Below the pieces are notes generated by a model. It searched no databases. It saw only the letters and a list, made by a program, of their open reading frames with translations, and was not told the DNA's origin. Both the position numbers and the translations under genes were made by a program. From the NCBI RefSeq assembly GCF_001613085.1, contig NZ_BDBR01000017.1, positions 1-64,000 of the forward strand: a stretch of DNA of 64,000 nt. Reading direction: 5' to 3'. The stretch is from Nocardia salmonicida NBRC 13393. GTDB taxonomy: Bacteria > Actinomycetota > Actinomycetes > Mycobacteriales > Mycobacteriaceae. The first letter of the stretch is position 1; the number at the start of each line of letters is the position of its first letter. Positions 24,165 to 32,774 of this stretch are shown here, in pieces.

Positions 24165-25792
24165 CCGGCACCGGCCCGGTCACCGAAGCCGACGCGCGGC
24201 TACATCAGGCTGCGGCGCATGCGGGGTTGGCCGAGCGCTGGCTGGCGAAACTGGGAGTGATCCCGGCCTACCGCAAGCAGGAACCGCACGATCCTGACGA
24301 ACCCGGCCAGGAACCGTTCAACCCGTTCGCCCCCTTCACGTCCTTGCCGCCGATTCCCGCTGCTCGCGGCGACTACCGGCCCTTCGGCGGGTACGCCCAC
24401 AACGTCGATGCGGGGCGCCTGTTCGCGGGCACCACCAGTCAGGTCCAGGGCTTGTACCCCTTCCCAGCCGCCAGTGGTGCCAGGGTGCGAGGCGTCCCGT
24501 TCGGTCGCCATTTGCACACCGCAGAACCCATCGGGCTCGATCCCTCGCAATGGCTGGTCGACGGTTTGGTCACCAACACCGGCTTGTGGGTGCAGGGACA
24601 GCCCGGCATCGGGAAGTCCACCGCTATCAAGCGTCTGCTCGTCGGCCTCGTCGCGTTCGGATTCGCCGCGGTGATCCCCGGCGACATCAAAGACGAATAC
24701 ACCGCGCTCGTGGAAGCGTTGGACGGCAAGGTGTTCCGCATCGGTCGCGGTCTGCACAGCCTCAATCCCCTCGACCTCGGGCCATTGCGCGGCGCGATCG
24801 ACGCGGCGGTCGGCACCCAACGCGACCAGCTGGTCTCCCAAGCTCGCGGCCGTCGCCTGGACTTGCTCGAATCGCTGATCACGATCGTCGGAGGCCAGGA
24901 TCTCACCGCCACGGAGCGGCTGCTGCTGGCGATGACCGTCGACCAGGCCGACGCCGCCAACCAACGCCATGGTTTGCCCGACCCGACGATCCCCGAGTTG
25001 GTGCAGATTCTCGATTCCGCCACCGAGCCGCTGTTGCGCGTCGTGGCCGCCCGCGACGAACACGAGTACCGCCGCGAGACCCGCGAGCTGCGAAACACAC
25101 TGGTATTGCTGTGCGAGGGCCCGATCAAGGGCATGTTCGACCGGCCGTCGAGCTTCTCCCTCGACGCTGATCTGCCAGCGATCTCGCTGTCGCTGGGAGC
25201 CGTAGAAGACGACGGTGACGACGTGGTGGCCGCCGCGATGATGTGCGCGTGGGCGTGGTCGGCGGGCCTGATCGAGGGCAAGCAGGCTGCCGGGCAACGT
25301 CGCAACGTGTTCCAGCCCCAAGACGAACTTTGGCGGGCGCTGCGCGCGGCACCTGGTTTGGTTGAGAAGTCCGACCGGATGACCCGACTCAACCGCAAAC
25401 GAGGGGTCGTCTCGGCCCAGTCGACCCACACCATCACCGACCTCGAGGCGCTGCCCACCGCGTCCGACCGCGCCAAGGCCAAGGGCATGGTCGCTCGCAA
25501 CGACATCAAGGTTATCGGCGGGCTCGATCACGCCGAAATGGAACGGCTGCACGAGATTTCGCCGTTCACCTCCGGCGAGAAGGAACTGGTGACGCGGTGG
25601 GCCGCGCCGCCGACCTGGGTGCCCGGTCAGCGTCACCCCGGCAGGGGAAAGTACCTCATCAAATCCGGCGCGCGCATGGGGCTGCCGGTGCATGTCGACC
25701 TGACACCGGAAGAACTCGAGCTCTACAACACCGACGGCGCCTTCGCCGGACTCAACAGCTCCACTTCTGAACAGAGCAGCCGTGCAGCATGA
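24161..25792 (+). CDS. VirB4-like type IV secretion ATPase
   Basis: A GTG inside the previous stop starts this 543-residue ATPase; a GTG three codons earlier is possible. Walker A is GQPGIGKST (146-154), followed by VIPGDIKDEYTALVEALDG and the C-terminal RecA-like region with LFQPQDELWRALRAAPG-type sequence, the TrwB/VirB4 C-domain signature. Such ATPases energise pilus assembly and DNA translocation at the inner membrane. It pairs with the SCO6880-like protein. Confidence 0.85.
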   Translation: MTGTGPVTEADARLHQAAAHAGLAERWLAKLGVIPAYRKQEPHDPDEPGQEPFNPFAPFTSLPPIPAARGDYRPFGGYAHNVDAGRLFAGTTSQVQGLYPFPAASGARVRGVPFGRHLHTAEPIGLDPSQWLVDGLVTNTGLWVQGQPGIGKSTAIKRLLVGLVAFGFAAVIPGDIKDEYTALVEALDGKVFRIGRGLHSLNPLDLGPLRGAIDAAVGTQRDQLVSQARGRRLDLLESLITIVGGQDLTATERLLLAMTVDQADAANQRHGLPDPTIPELVQILDSATEPLLRVVAARDEHEYRRETRELRNTLVLLCEGPIKGMFDRPSSFSLDADLPAISLSLGAVEDDGDDVVAAAMMCAWAWSAGLIEGKQAAGQRRNVFQPQDELWRALRAAPGLVEKSDRMTRLNRKRGVVSAQSTHTITDLEALPTASDRAKAKGMVARNDIKVIGGLDHAEMERLHEISPFTSGEKELVTRWAAPPTWVPGQRHPGRGKYLIKSGARMGLPVHVDLTPEELELYNTDGAFAGLNSSTSEQSSRAA

Positions 25793-25817
25793 ACGACCGA
25801 CTCGGGAAAGGATCGTG

Positions 25818-26555
25818 ATGCGGGAAGTCATCTCCGCACCGGATTGGAACCACGATCCCGGTAACACGACCACCGCCATGGTCGTGACGGTGAGCGACCA
25901 TGTGGCGGCACTGCCGCACCGCTGGTGGGGGCACGCTCTGGTGTGGAACCCCGAAATGCGTGGCCCGGCAACCACCTTCCGCTGGGATCTGCTGTCCGGC
26001 ATCGCCGATGCGACCGATGCTGACCGGATCGCCGAGGCACTGTTCTCCGTCGTTCGAGATGAAGCTGCGTTGTATTTCGTTCCAGAGGCATCGCTGCTGA
26101 CCGCGAATCTGCTGCTGGCAGCCGTACGCGGAGGACGCACCCTCACCGACGTCCTCGATTGGATACACACCGGTGACCTGGGCGAACCTTATCGCCTGCT
26201 GGACATGAGCGGCGAGGACGGCCCGACCGCGGATCTGGATACCTTCCGCGAGGCACCGGCGGGGGAACAGGCCGCGATCTGGGCCGTGGCCCGCCAAGCC
26301 ATGCTGCCACTTGATTACGACCCGATCCTCGCCGCACTGGGCGCGCACGCAGGAGCAGGGTCGACGATCGAACAGCTTCCGGTCCAGGGAGTGGGTGCGC
26401 TCGCCGCGCACCGGGAGATCTTCGTCGTCGAGGTGCCGGGCACCCGCAGCGCGGGCGTGGCCGCCGCACTGCGGGCCGAGCTGCTGCTAGCGGCTCAGGA
26501 GGCTGGCCTATCGATGCACGTAGTGAACATCGGCGCCGAGCGAAGGAGTGCGTGA
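25818..26555 (+). CDS. uncharacterised transfer-operon protein
   Basis: The 245-residue soluble protein starts MREVISAPDWNHDPGN and contains a glyoxalase-free, helix-rich body (LTDVLDWIHTGDLGEPYRLLDMSGEDG). No signal, TM or catalytic motif is recognised. The DVLDWI motif also occurs in the coupling protein that follows, at the matching position before a domain linker, so it may share a fold with the all-alpha domain of that ATPase. AAAGGA precedes the chosen ATG; the frame is open a little further upstream. Always transcribed between the two ATPase genes, it may be an adaptor for the coupling protein. Confidence 0.6.
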   Translation: MREVISAPDWNHDPGNTTTAMVVTVSDHVAALPHRWWGHALVWNPEMRGPATTFRWDLLSGIADATDADRIAEALFSVVRDEAALYFVPEASLLTANLLLAAVRGGRTLTDVLDWIHTGDLGEPYRLLDMSGEDGPTADLDTFREAPAGEQAAIWAVARQAMLPLDYDPILAALGAHAGAGSTIEQLPVQGVGALAAHREIFVVEVPGTRSAGVAAALRAELLLAAQEAGLSMHVVNIGAERRSA

Positions 26556-28279
26556 TGCAGGATTCCGCGCTGGCCTGGGTGTGGATCGCGGCGTTCGCTG
26601 TCGCCGGAATCGGCTACGGCGTCTCCCGAATCCACGCGCAGGGAACGTCGTGGCTGGTAATCGGTCTGGTCACGGCAGTGCTGATCCTGATGTTGGCCGT
26701 CCTGGGCTGGACAGTACACAAGGCGTGGCCGCGCGAGACGCCGGACAGGCTACTGCGCGACAAGCGCCAGATCTCCGACATGCTCGCCAAGCACGCCGCC
26801 CAGCGCGGCGCGGGTCTGCGCGCCTCCATCGAATCCACCGCGGGTGTGTCCATGCGGGAGCTGGCTCCGTTAATCGGTCGCCTTGTGGGCAAATCGATCT
26901 ACGCCTCCTGGGAGGACTTCACCATCGTGCTGATGGGCCCGCGCAGCAACAAAACCTCCGCCGTCGCGGTCCCGCGCATCCTGTCCGCGCCCGGTGCGGT
27001 GATCGCCACCTCGAACAAGCCCGACCTGTGGATTCTCACCGCAGCCCTGCGCGAGGCCGTCGGACCGGTCTACGTCTTCGATCCCGGAAAGATCGCCTAC
27101 GCTCCCCAAAAATGGTGGTGGAACATCCTTTCCGGCATCACGACGTTGCGCGAGGCCAAGATGATCGCCGAGCACTTCATCGAGGAGAACCGCGCCGGAG
27201 GCTCCGCACAATCCGAAGACCCGTTCTTCGCGCCAACCGGAAAGAACTTGCTCGCTTGGGCACTACTGGCCGCCGCGCTGAGTGGGCGCACCATGCGCGA
27301 TGTCTTGGACTGGATCGACACCTACTCCGACAAGCCGATCGACATCCTGCACCAGCACGGAAATCGCCGCGCGGGCAACGCCTTCGCTGCGGTACTGGAC
27401 CTGCCGCCCGAGACCCGAGGCGGTGTCTACGGTGAAGCCCAGACCGCGCTGGCCCCGATCCAGGACGAAGAAACCCTGCGCTGGATCACCCCGCCACACA
27501 CGTGGGAACAACAGACCACGGAAAAGATCATCGAACTCGACCTGTGGTCGCTGTTCGCCTTCGAAGACGACAAGGCTCCAACCCTGTACCTGATGACTCA
27601 AGAAGGATCGGGCAGCGCTGGCGCAGTGATCGCCGCCATGGTCGCCAAGATCTTCGAACTCGGCGACCTCGCCGCATCAGCTCATGGCGGACGCGTCGAC
27701 CCACCCTTGACTCTTGTCCTTGATGAGTGCGCCAACATCTGCCGGATCAAGCGCCTGCCGAAACTTGCTTCGCATCTGGGCTCGAAGTCGATGTGCGTCA
27801 CCGCGATCTTCCAATCCGAAGCACAGATCATCTCCACCTGGGGCGCCGACGAAGCGGCTGCGTTGTGGGGCGCGTCGACCGTGCGCATTCTCGGCGCCGG
27901 ATTGCAGGACGAACCATTCCTGCGCAAGATCTCCGGTCTCGTTGGCCAGTACAAGCCCCGCGAGCGCCGCCGCTCGCACGGTCCCGGTGGTGTCACCACC
28001 TCCAACGACCGCGGATCACTTGAGCCGATCATGCCCGTCGAAGACATCGCCGCGATGAAGAAACACAACGCGTTGCTGATCCGGCAGTCCTCGCGACCGG
28101 TGTTGATCGACCTCATTCCCTGGTACACCGAGCCGGATAAGGGCGACATCGAACGGGTCCGGGACAAGGCCACCCAGGAGGTACAGAACGCCGCGATCGA
28201 GCATCTAGGTCCGGCCAACCCGGTCGCTAAGACACTGCGGCGGCGACTCGACGACAACGCGGAGGCGAGTGCGGCGTGA
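26555..28279 (+). CDS. VirD4/TraG-type coupling protein
   Basis: The 574-residue type IV coupling protein has two N-terminal TM helices (about 7-25 and 33-53), Walker A-like GPRSNKTSA (128-136), SNKPDLW, the all-alpha domain (about 220-300), Walker B-like LTLVLDECANICRIKRLP (about 386-403) and the C-terminal QSEAQI...GASTVRILGAGL region. It brings the DNA-relaxase complex to the channel. AAGGAG lies 6 nt before the ATG; a GTG one codon upstream overlaps the previous stop. The Walker A loop has SNKTS where many coupling proteins have GKTxS, a pattern also seen in other actinobacterial members. Confidence 0.9.
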   Translation: MQDSALAWVWIAAFAVAGIGYGVSRIHAQGTSWLVIGLVTAVLILMLAVLGWTVHKAWPRETPDRLLRDKRQISDMLAKHAAQRGAGLRASIESTAGVSMRELAPLIGRLVGKSIYASWEDFTIVLMGPRSNKTSAVAVPRILSAPGAVIATSNKPDLWILTAALREAVGPVYVFDPGKIAYAPQKWWWNILSGITTLREAKMIAEHFIEENRAGGSAQSEDPFFAPTGKNLLAWALLAAALSGRTMRDVLDWIDTYSDKPIDILHQHGNRRAGNAFAAVLDLPPETRGGVYGEAQTALAPIQDEETLRWITPPHTWEQQTTEKIIELDLWSLFAFEDDKAPTLYLMTQEGSGSAGAVIAAMVAKIFELGDLAASAHGGRVDPPLTLVLDECANICRIKRLPKLASHLGSKSMCVTAIFQSEAQIISTWGADEAAALWGASTVRILGAGLQDEPFLRKISGLVGQYKPRERRRSHGPGGVTTSNDRGSLEPIMPVEDIAAMKKHNALLIRQSSRPVLIDLIPWYTEPDKGDIERVRDKATQEVQNAAIEHLGPANPVAKTLRRRLDDNAEASAA

Positions 28280-28950
28280 GCACTGACGGGTCTCCGGACA
28301 CGCGTCTTGGAGAAATGTGCGAACAGCTCGCGATGCTGAGCGAAGCGATCGTCGAGATGCGCACCCAAAACCGGTTGCTGTCAACGAAAGTCGAGCGTAT
28401 CGACGCTACCGCCGCCCGCTCCGCCCAGGGACTCGACGAGTTCGAAACAGCGCTCGGAGTACTCGCTGACCGGATGACCGCGAGCGCCGCCCCGCCCAAC
28501 ACAGTCACCGGCGCATCACCGGGCCCAGCCGAAACGGTGGCAACCCCCGCGATTACTCCCCCTGGCGCGGCCATGGACCAGATCGACATGGAAGTGCTGC
28601 TGGACTGGGTGATCGCCAACATCGGTACGTGGGCCCAACGCAAACTACCGCGCTCGGCGACAAGCACTGCCAACGGCGCGATCTGCTGGTGCTCACAATG
28701 GTACGAACACCCCGAAGCGGTCACGGTGCTGTGGTCGCTACGCCGCGCGTGGCTTGAAGCGGTCGTCCAGCCCGGTGCCGCCATGGCCGTGTACTTCCGT
28801 GACTTCTTTTATCCGCTGTTAAACATCCTGACCAACCCAGTCGGAGCGTTCTACGCCTGTACCCCCGATAACCACGATCCTGACGCCAAGTTCATCCCAG
28901 TCACCCCAGCAGAGTTCAACCCCTTAATCACTTCTCGCCGGCCCCACTGA
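28276..28950 (+). CDS. DUF4913-type protein, last gene of the transfer operon
   Basis: GTG overlaps the stop of the coupling protein. The 224-residue product has an N-terminal coiled-coil-like segment (about 8-65), a Pro/Thr linker, and a conserved C-terminal domain (about 100-215; LLDWVIANIGTWAQRKLP ... WCSQWYEHPEAVTVLWSLRRAWLEA) typical of DUF4913 proteins found after coupling-protein genes in actinobacterial elements. Function unknown; possibly a coupling-protein partner or an auxiliary DNA-processing factor. The 180 bp that follow, up to the IS256 remnant, contain no gene. Confidence 0.75.
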   Translation: MSTDGSPDTRLGEMCEQLAMLSEAIVEMRTQNRLLSTKVERIDATAARSAQGLDEFETALGVLADRMTASAAPPNTVTGASPGPAETVATPAITPPGAAMDQIDMEVLLDWVIANIGTWAQRKLPRSATSTANGAICWCSQWYEHPEAVTVLWSLRRAWLEAVVQPGAAMAVYFRDFFYPLLNILTNPVGAFYACTPDNHDPDAKFIPVTPAEFNPLITSRRPH

Positions 28951-29131
28951 ATCGAACCTGGGTGATTGCCTGCCATCGACTTCGCTCAGGTAGGCTCCGA
29001 TCCTGCGCCGCTTTTACGCAGTTCGGATTGGATCATCGAGTGTTCCACGATGATCAAGTAACGGCTCGACCGGGCGCGACACCGCCTCATCGTAGATGAT
29101 GGCCTGAATTCGCGCGGACAAGCGGCGTGGC

Positions 29132-30348
29132 GGGTCAAGTCCAAATGCATGGTGTAACGGGATAATCCCCGCGTGACCACAGTTGGTCAGGCGGTCAACG
29201 CTTCAACACCGTCTCCTTCCTACTCGTCAGCCAGCTCGCCGACCCCGCGCGAGCGGGCCAAAACATCGAGTCCGAGGTAGCGGTGGCCTTCGATCCACTC
29301 GTCGTGCTGCTCGGCCAACACCGCCCCGACCAGACGGATGATCGCGGTCCAATCCGGGAAGATCCCGACGACATCGGTTCGGCGACGGATCTCTTTGTTT
29401 AACCGCTCTTGGGGATTGTTCGACCAGATCTGACGCCAGATCTGTTTCGGGAACGCAGTGAAAGCGAGCAAGTCCGCGCGCGACGCATCGAGGTGAGCGG
29501 CCACTCTCGGCAGCTTCTCAGCCAACGCTTCGAGCATCCGATCATATGGTGCAGCAACCGATTCCGGGTCAGCTTGATCGAACACCGAATGTAACAAGGT
29601 CCGAACCCACGGCCACGACGACTTCGGCGTGACCGACATCAGGTTCACGGTGTAGTGCGTGCGGCACCGCTGCCACGACGCCCCGGGCAACGTCGCTCCG
29701 ATCGCGGCAACCAACCCGGCGTGGGCATCCGAGGTCACCAGCTCGACCCCGAACAAACCCCGTGCGACGAGATCACGGAAGACCCCCAACCAGCCGGCCC
29801 CGTCCTCCCCGGAAGTGACTTGCAAGCCCAGGATCTCGCGGAAGCCGTCGGCGTTTACGCCGGTCGCGACGAGGGCGTGGACGTTGACCACGCGCCCGTT
29901 CTCGCGGACTTTCAACACCAGGGCGTCCGCGGCGACGAACGCGTAAGGGCCTTGGTCGAGCGGACGAGTGCGGAAGGCTTCGACCTGGGCATCCAGATCC
30001 GCGGCCATGATCGAGACGGGACTTGGAAAGCTTTGTGACACCGAGTGATTCGACGAGTTCATCCATCCTCCGGGTCGAGACACCGAGCAGGTAGCAGGTC
30101 GCGACCACGCTGGTCAACGCTCGTCCGGCGCGTTTGCGGCGCTCGAGCAGCCAGTCGGGGAATTAGGTTCCCGAGCGCAGTTTGGGGATCGCGACGTCCA
30201 TGGTCCCGACTCGGGTATCGAAGTCGCGGTGGCGGTATCCGTTTCGGGAGTTGACTCGGTCGTCGCTGCGTTGGCCGTAGTCGGCCCCGCACAGGGTGTC
30301 GGCTTCGGCGTTCATGATCGTGTGGACGAAGCTGGGACTGCTGCACGA
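29132..30348 (-). mobile_element. decayed IS256-family insertion sequence, one end missing
   Basis: The end near 29132-29158 reads GGGTCAAGTCC...GGTGTAAC, similar to the terminal repeats of IS256 elements. The transposase frame runs away from it on the minus strand. The far end has been removed at about 30.33 kb, where the IS3-type element and its flanking repeat begin. The copy is therefore a truncated fossil marking the 3' boundary of the transfer operon. Confidence 0.75.
29220..30315 (-). pseudogene. IS256-family transposase, broken by a nonsense codon and a frameshift
   Basis: Conceptual translation gives typical IS256 transposase sequence: LCGADYGQR, VNSRNGYRHRDFDTR, then TSVVATCYLLGVSTRRMDEL, FVAADALVLKVRE, LVTSDAHAGLV, WQRCRTHYTVNLMS and WSNNPQERLNKEIRRR. 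Codon 51 is TAA (expected Tyr, SGTYFPDW) and about 2 nt are missing near 30020 after TKLSKS, shifting the frame. The C-terminal 280 residues remain open. The DDE catalytic Asp and Glu are still present, but no intact protein can be made. Confidence 0.85.
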
Positions 30349-30426
30349 GGAGGTGACGTTGTGACCTGCCCCACCGGTTAGGTTCCAGTCTGACCTGCCC
30401 CACCGGTTAGGTTCCAGTCGCGGTGG

Positions 30427-31480
30427 CTAACTGACTGCGCGGATGGTGTCGTTGTCGAAGGATAGTTCGTATTCGATCGGCGTGGAATAGCCCAGCGCTG
30501 AGTGGCGGCGCTGACGGTTGTGAAAGATCTCGATGTAGTCGAAGATCGCGTTGGCGAGCTCGATCCGGGTCTTCCACTTCTTGCGGTTGAGCAGCTCGAT
30601 CTGCATGGAGCCCCAGAAGCTTTCCATCATCGCGTTATCGAGACCATCGCCGACGGTGCCGAACGAGGGCAGCAGGCCTGCGGAACGGATCTTCTCGCCG
30701 AAAACCCAGGACGTGAACTGCCCTGGGTTCCGTGGTCGGCATGCACGATTCCGCCCGTATCGGGACGCCGATTGCGGATGGCCATGTCCAACGCGTTCAC
30801 GACCAAGGTCGCGTCCTGCTTGGAATCGATTGACCAACCCACGATTCGACGGCTGAAAGCGTCGAGAACGGCGGCGCAGTAGACCCATCCTTCTCGCGTT
30901 CTGTGTTGCGTTATGTCGGTGACCCACAACTTATTTGGAGCTAGTCGGTGGAACTTGCGGTTGACCAGATCGTCAGCTGTCACGACACCGCGAAGGCGCT
31001 TGACCCGCGCTGGTCCGGGCAGCCCGTAGATGCCGGCTTGTGTCATGAGGACCGACACTGTTCTCGTGCAGACGGTCACGTTCATGGCGAGGGTGAGTTC
31101 GGCGTGGATTCTGCGGTACCCGTAGGTGCCGCGTGATGCCACGTGGACTTCGCGGATCAGCCCGGTCAGCCACTGGCGGCGCAGCTGGGTGGGTGTGGTC
31201 GGGGTTCGTTTGTGTTTGTAGTAGTTCTGGCGAGTGATTCCGAGGATGCGGCAGCATCGGTCCACGGGTGCCCCGGCAACGACGAGGGCGTCGATTACCG
31301 GGTAGACCCTTTTGGGCGTGGCTTGTCCTCGCCAAGGAACTTCGCGGCCTGGCGGATGATCGCCAACTCGCTTTCCAGTTCGGTGATCCGCCGTCGCGCG
31401 GCGCGCAGCTGCACGGACTCGGTAGAGGATATGCCGGGTCGGAGGCCGCGGTCGATCTCGTCTTGGCGGACCCATTTCGA
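30427..31480 (-). pseudogene. IS3-family OrfB integrase-type transposase, frameshifted
   Basis: The N-terminal part reads YPVIDALVVAGAPVDRCCRILG, LIREVHVASRGTYGYRRIHAEL, LWVTDITQHRTREGWVYCAAVLDAFSRRIVGW; the C-terminal part reads FTSWVFGEKIRSAGLLPSFG, GDGLDNAMMESFW and RRHSALGYSTPIEYE, so D-D-E residues are recognisable. At about 30720 an apparent 5-bp insertion (HADHGTQ is followed by GSSRP instead of FTSW) breaks the frame. The upstream end could join OrfA by -1 slippage at CCCAAAAGG, as in other IS3 elements, but the product would be truncated. Confidence 0.8.
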
Positions 31481-31600
31481 CAGCGTCACTGGATGAATGC
31501 CTAGCTCGACGGCGGTCTGCTTGGCTTGCTTGCCTGCGCGGACCAGTGCGATCGCGCGGGCACGGAACTCGGCAGGGTAAGGACGGGCACGGTGTTCAGC
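31295..31600 (-). CDS. IS3-family OrfA (HTH and leucine-zipper), start uncertain
   Basis: The frame encodes FRARAIALVRAGKQAKQTAVELGIHPVTLSKWVRQDEID, an HTH_Tnp_1 domain, then ARRRITELESELAIIRQAAKFLGEDKP, the coiled-coil typical of OrfA. No ATG, GTG or TTG precedes the HTH in this frame before an upstream stop; a GTG in the next frame suggests that one base was lost close to the start. The protein may therefore not be made. It is placed immediately upstream of, and overlapping, OrfB. Confidence 0.6.
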   Translation of the reverse strand, partial: AEHRARPYPAEFRARAIALVRAGKQAKQTAVELGIHPVTLSKWVRQDEIDRGLRPGISSTESVQLRAARRRITELESELAIIRQAAKFLGEDKPRPKGSTR

Positions 31601-31671
31601 CTTCGTACAGGCTGTCAGTTAGCCACCGGAAGTGGAACCCGACTGGTGGGGCAGGTCACATTGTCACCGGA

Positions 31672-31688
31672 TCGTGCAGCAGTCCCAG
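31672..31688. repeat. 17-bp inverted copy flanking the IS3-type element
   Basis: TCGTGCAGCAGTCCCAG occurs here and in perfect inverted orientation at 30332-30348, each 13 bp outside the outermost terminal repeats. Eight of the 13 intervening bases also match. The terminal repeats may thus be longer than the canonical ends, or the element may have inserted into an older inverted repeat. Confidence 0.6.
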
Positions 31689-31706
31689 ACGATGCCCGGT
31701 GGGGAT

Positions 31707-32774
31707 CTACAGGCCGACCTTGGCCGGTGCCCGGTTGATGTGGGCGGCCAGCGCGGTGATGGCGTATTCGGCGTCGCGATGGACCCCGCGCAGGGTGTTG
31801 GAGGAGAACGACCGCTGGAACTCCAGCCCGACGTAGACCAACCCGGGGTGGGTGGTCGATACCCCGGCGCTGTGGAGGGGGTAGCCGTTGGCGAGTGCGC
31901 CGAGCTCGGTGAGGTATTCGAGGTTGGGTCGGTAGCCGGTGGCGAACAGCACGGTGTCGACCGTTTCGACGGTGCCGTCTGACCAGACGATTCTGTCGGT
32001 GTCGAAGCTGGTGAACATGGGTCGCCGGTCCATGCGGCCGGTGGTGAGGGCGTGCTGATAGTCGCCGGTGTCCATGACCAGGGTCCCGCCGACGTAGCGG
32101 ATGAGCCATTCCGGTGGGAGCTGGTCGAATCCGGTGGAGACGAGCCAGTGGTGGACGTCGTGTCCGTCGCGGTGTTGGGGCAAGAAGTTGATGGGGTTGT
32201 GGGTGGCCAGGGTGACGGTGGCGTGGTCGGCGCGTTCGTAGGCGACCTGTACCGCGGAGTTGCCCGCGCCGACGATGATCACCCGTTGACCGGTGTAGTC
32301 CTCGGGGCGGCGGTAGTCGGCGACGTGCAGCACGTTGCCACCGAACTGGTCTTGTCCGGGAATTTCAGGCAGGTGCGGGTTGCCGAAAGAGCCTGTGGCG
32401 GCGACGATTCCGGCGGTGTGGAGTTGTTGTCCATCATCGGTATGGACGACGAACCCTTCCTCGGCGTGGGCCGCAATCGTGGTGACGGTGGTGTTGGTGC
32501 GGATGTCGGCGTCGAGGGTTTTGGCGTAGCGGCGCAGGTAGTCGACGACTTCGTCGCGGTGGGGGTAGTGGTCGGGATCGGCGGGAAAGTCCAGGCCCGC
32601 CAGGCTGCTGTGCTGGGCGGGCGAGAACAGGGTGAGGCTGTCGTAATAGTGCGGCCAAGACCCGACAGGATCAGGCCCGGCTTCCAGGACGACCGGGTCG
32701 AGATGGTGGTCGGTGAGGGTGCGAGCGGCGGCGAGTCCGGATTGGCCAGCGCCGATGACGAGTGCATCGATCAC
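31707..32774 (-). CDS. arsO: ArsO-like FAD/NAD(P)H monooxygenase
   Basis: This 355-residue flavoprotein has an N-terminal FAD-binding GAGQSGLAA (8-16), a second dinucleotide motif VGAGNSAVQVA (about 168-178) and FATGYRP near the C-terminus, the pattern of group B (FMO-type) monooxygenases. Size and neighbours match ArsO of ars clusters, a flavin monooxygenase thought to oxidise arsenicals. It overlaps the MFS gene by 4 bp (stop/ATG), so pump and oxidase are co-translated. The C-terminus is intact although the IS3 element ends just 49 bp beyond the stop. Confidence 0.75.
   Translation of the reverse strand: MIDALVIGAGQSGLAAARTLTDHHLDPVVLEAGPDPVGSWPHYYDSLTLFSPAQHSSLAGLDFPADPDHYPHRDEVVDYLRRYAKTLDADIRTNTTVTTIAAHAEEGFVVHTDDGQQLHTAGIVAATGSFGNPHLPEIPGQDQFGGNVLHVADYRRPEDYTGQRVIIVGAGNSAVQVAYERADHATVTLATHNPINFLPQHRDGHDVHHWLVSTGFDQLPPEWLIRYVGGTLVMDTGDYQHALTTGRMDRRPMFTSFDTDRIVWSDGTVETVDTVLFATGYRPNLEYLTELGALANGYPLHSAGVSTTHPGLVYVGLEFQRSFSSNTLRGVHRDAEYAITALAAHINRAPAKVGL

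Larger units (their letters stand above)
30362..31658 (-). mobile_element. IS3-family insertion sequence with 44-bp imperfect terminal repeats
   Basis: The right end (31615-31658) and left end (30391-30434) begin, read inward, TGACCTGCCCCACC and both end GGTGGCTAACTGA; 44-bp repeats with a few mismatches. An additional exact copy of the outer 29 bp sits directly outside the left repeat (30362-30390). OrfA and OrfB lie between. No clear target duplication is visible. A 17-bp perfect inverted repeat (TCGTGCAGCAGTCCCAG on one side) flanks the whole unit 13 bp outside each end. Confidence 0.85.

Noticed and set aside
24200..26170. 656-codon minus-strand frame over the VirB4-like gene
   Set aside because: Antisense shadow of the ATPase and following gene, without a start signal or domain.
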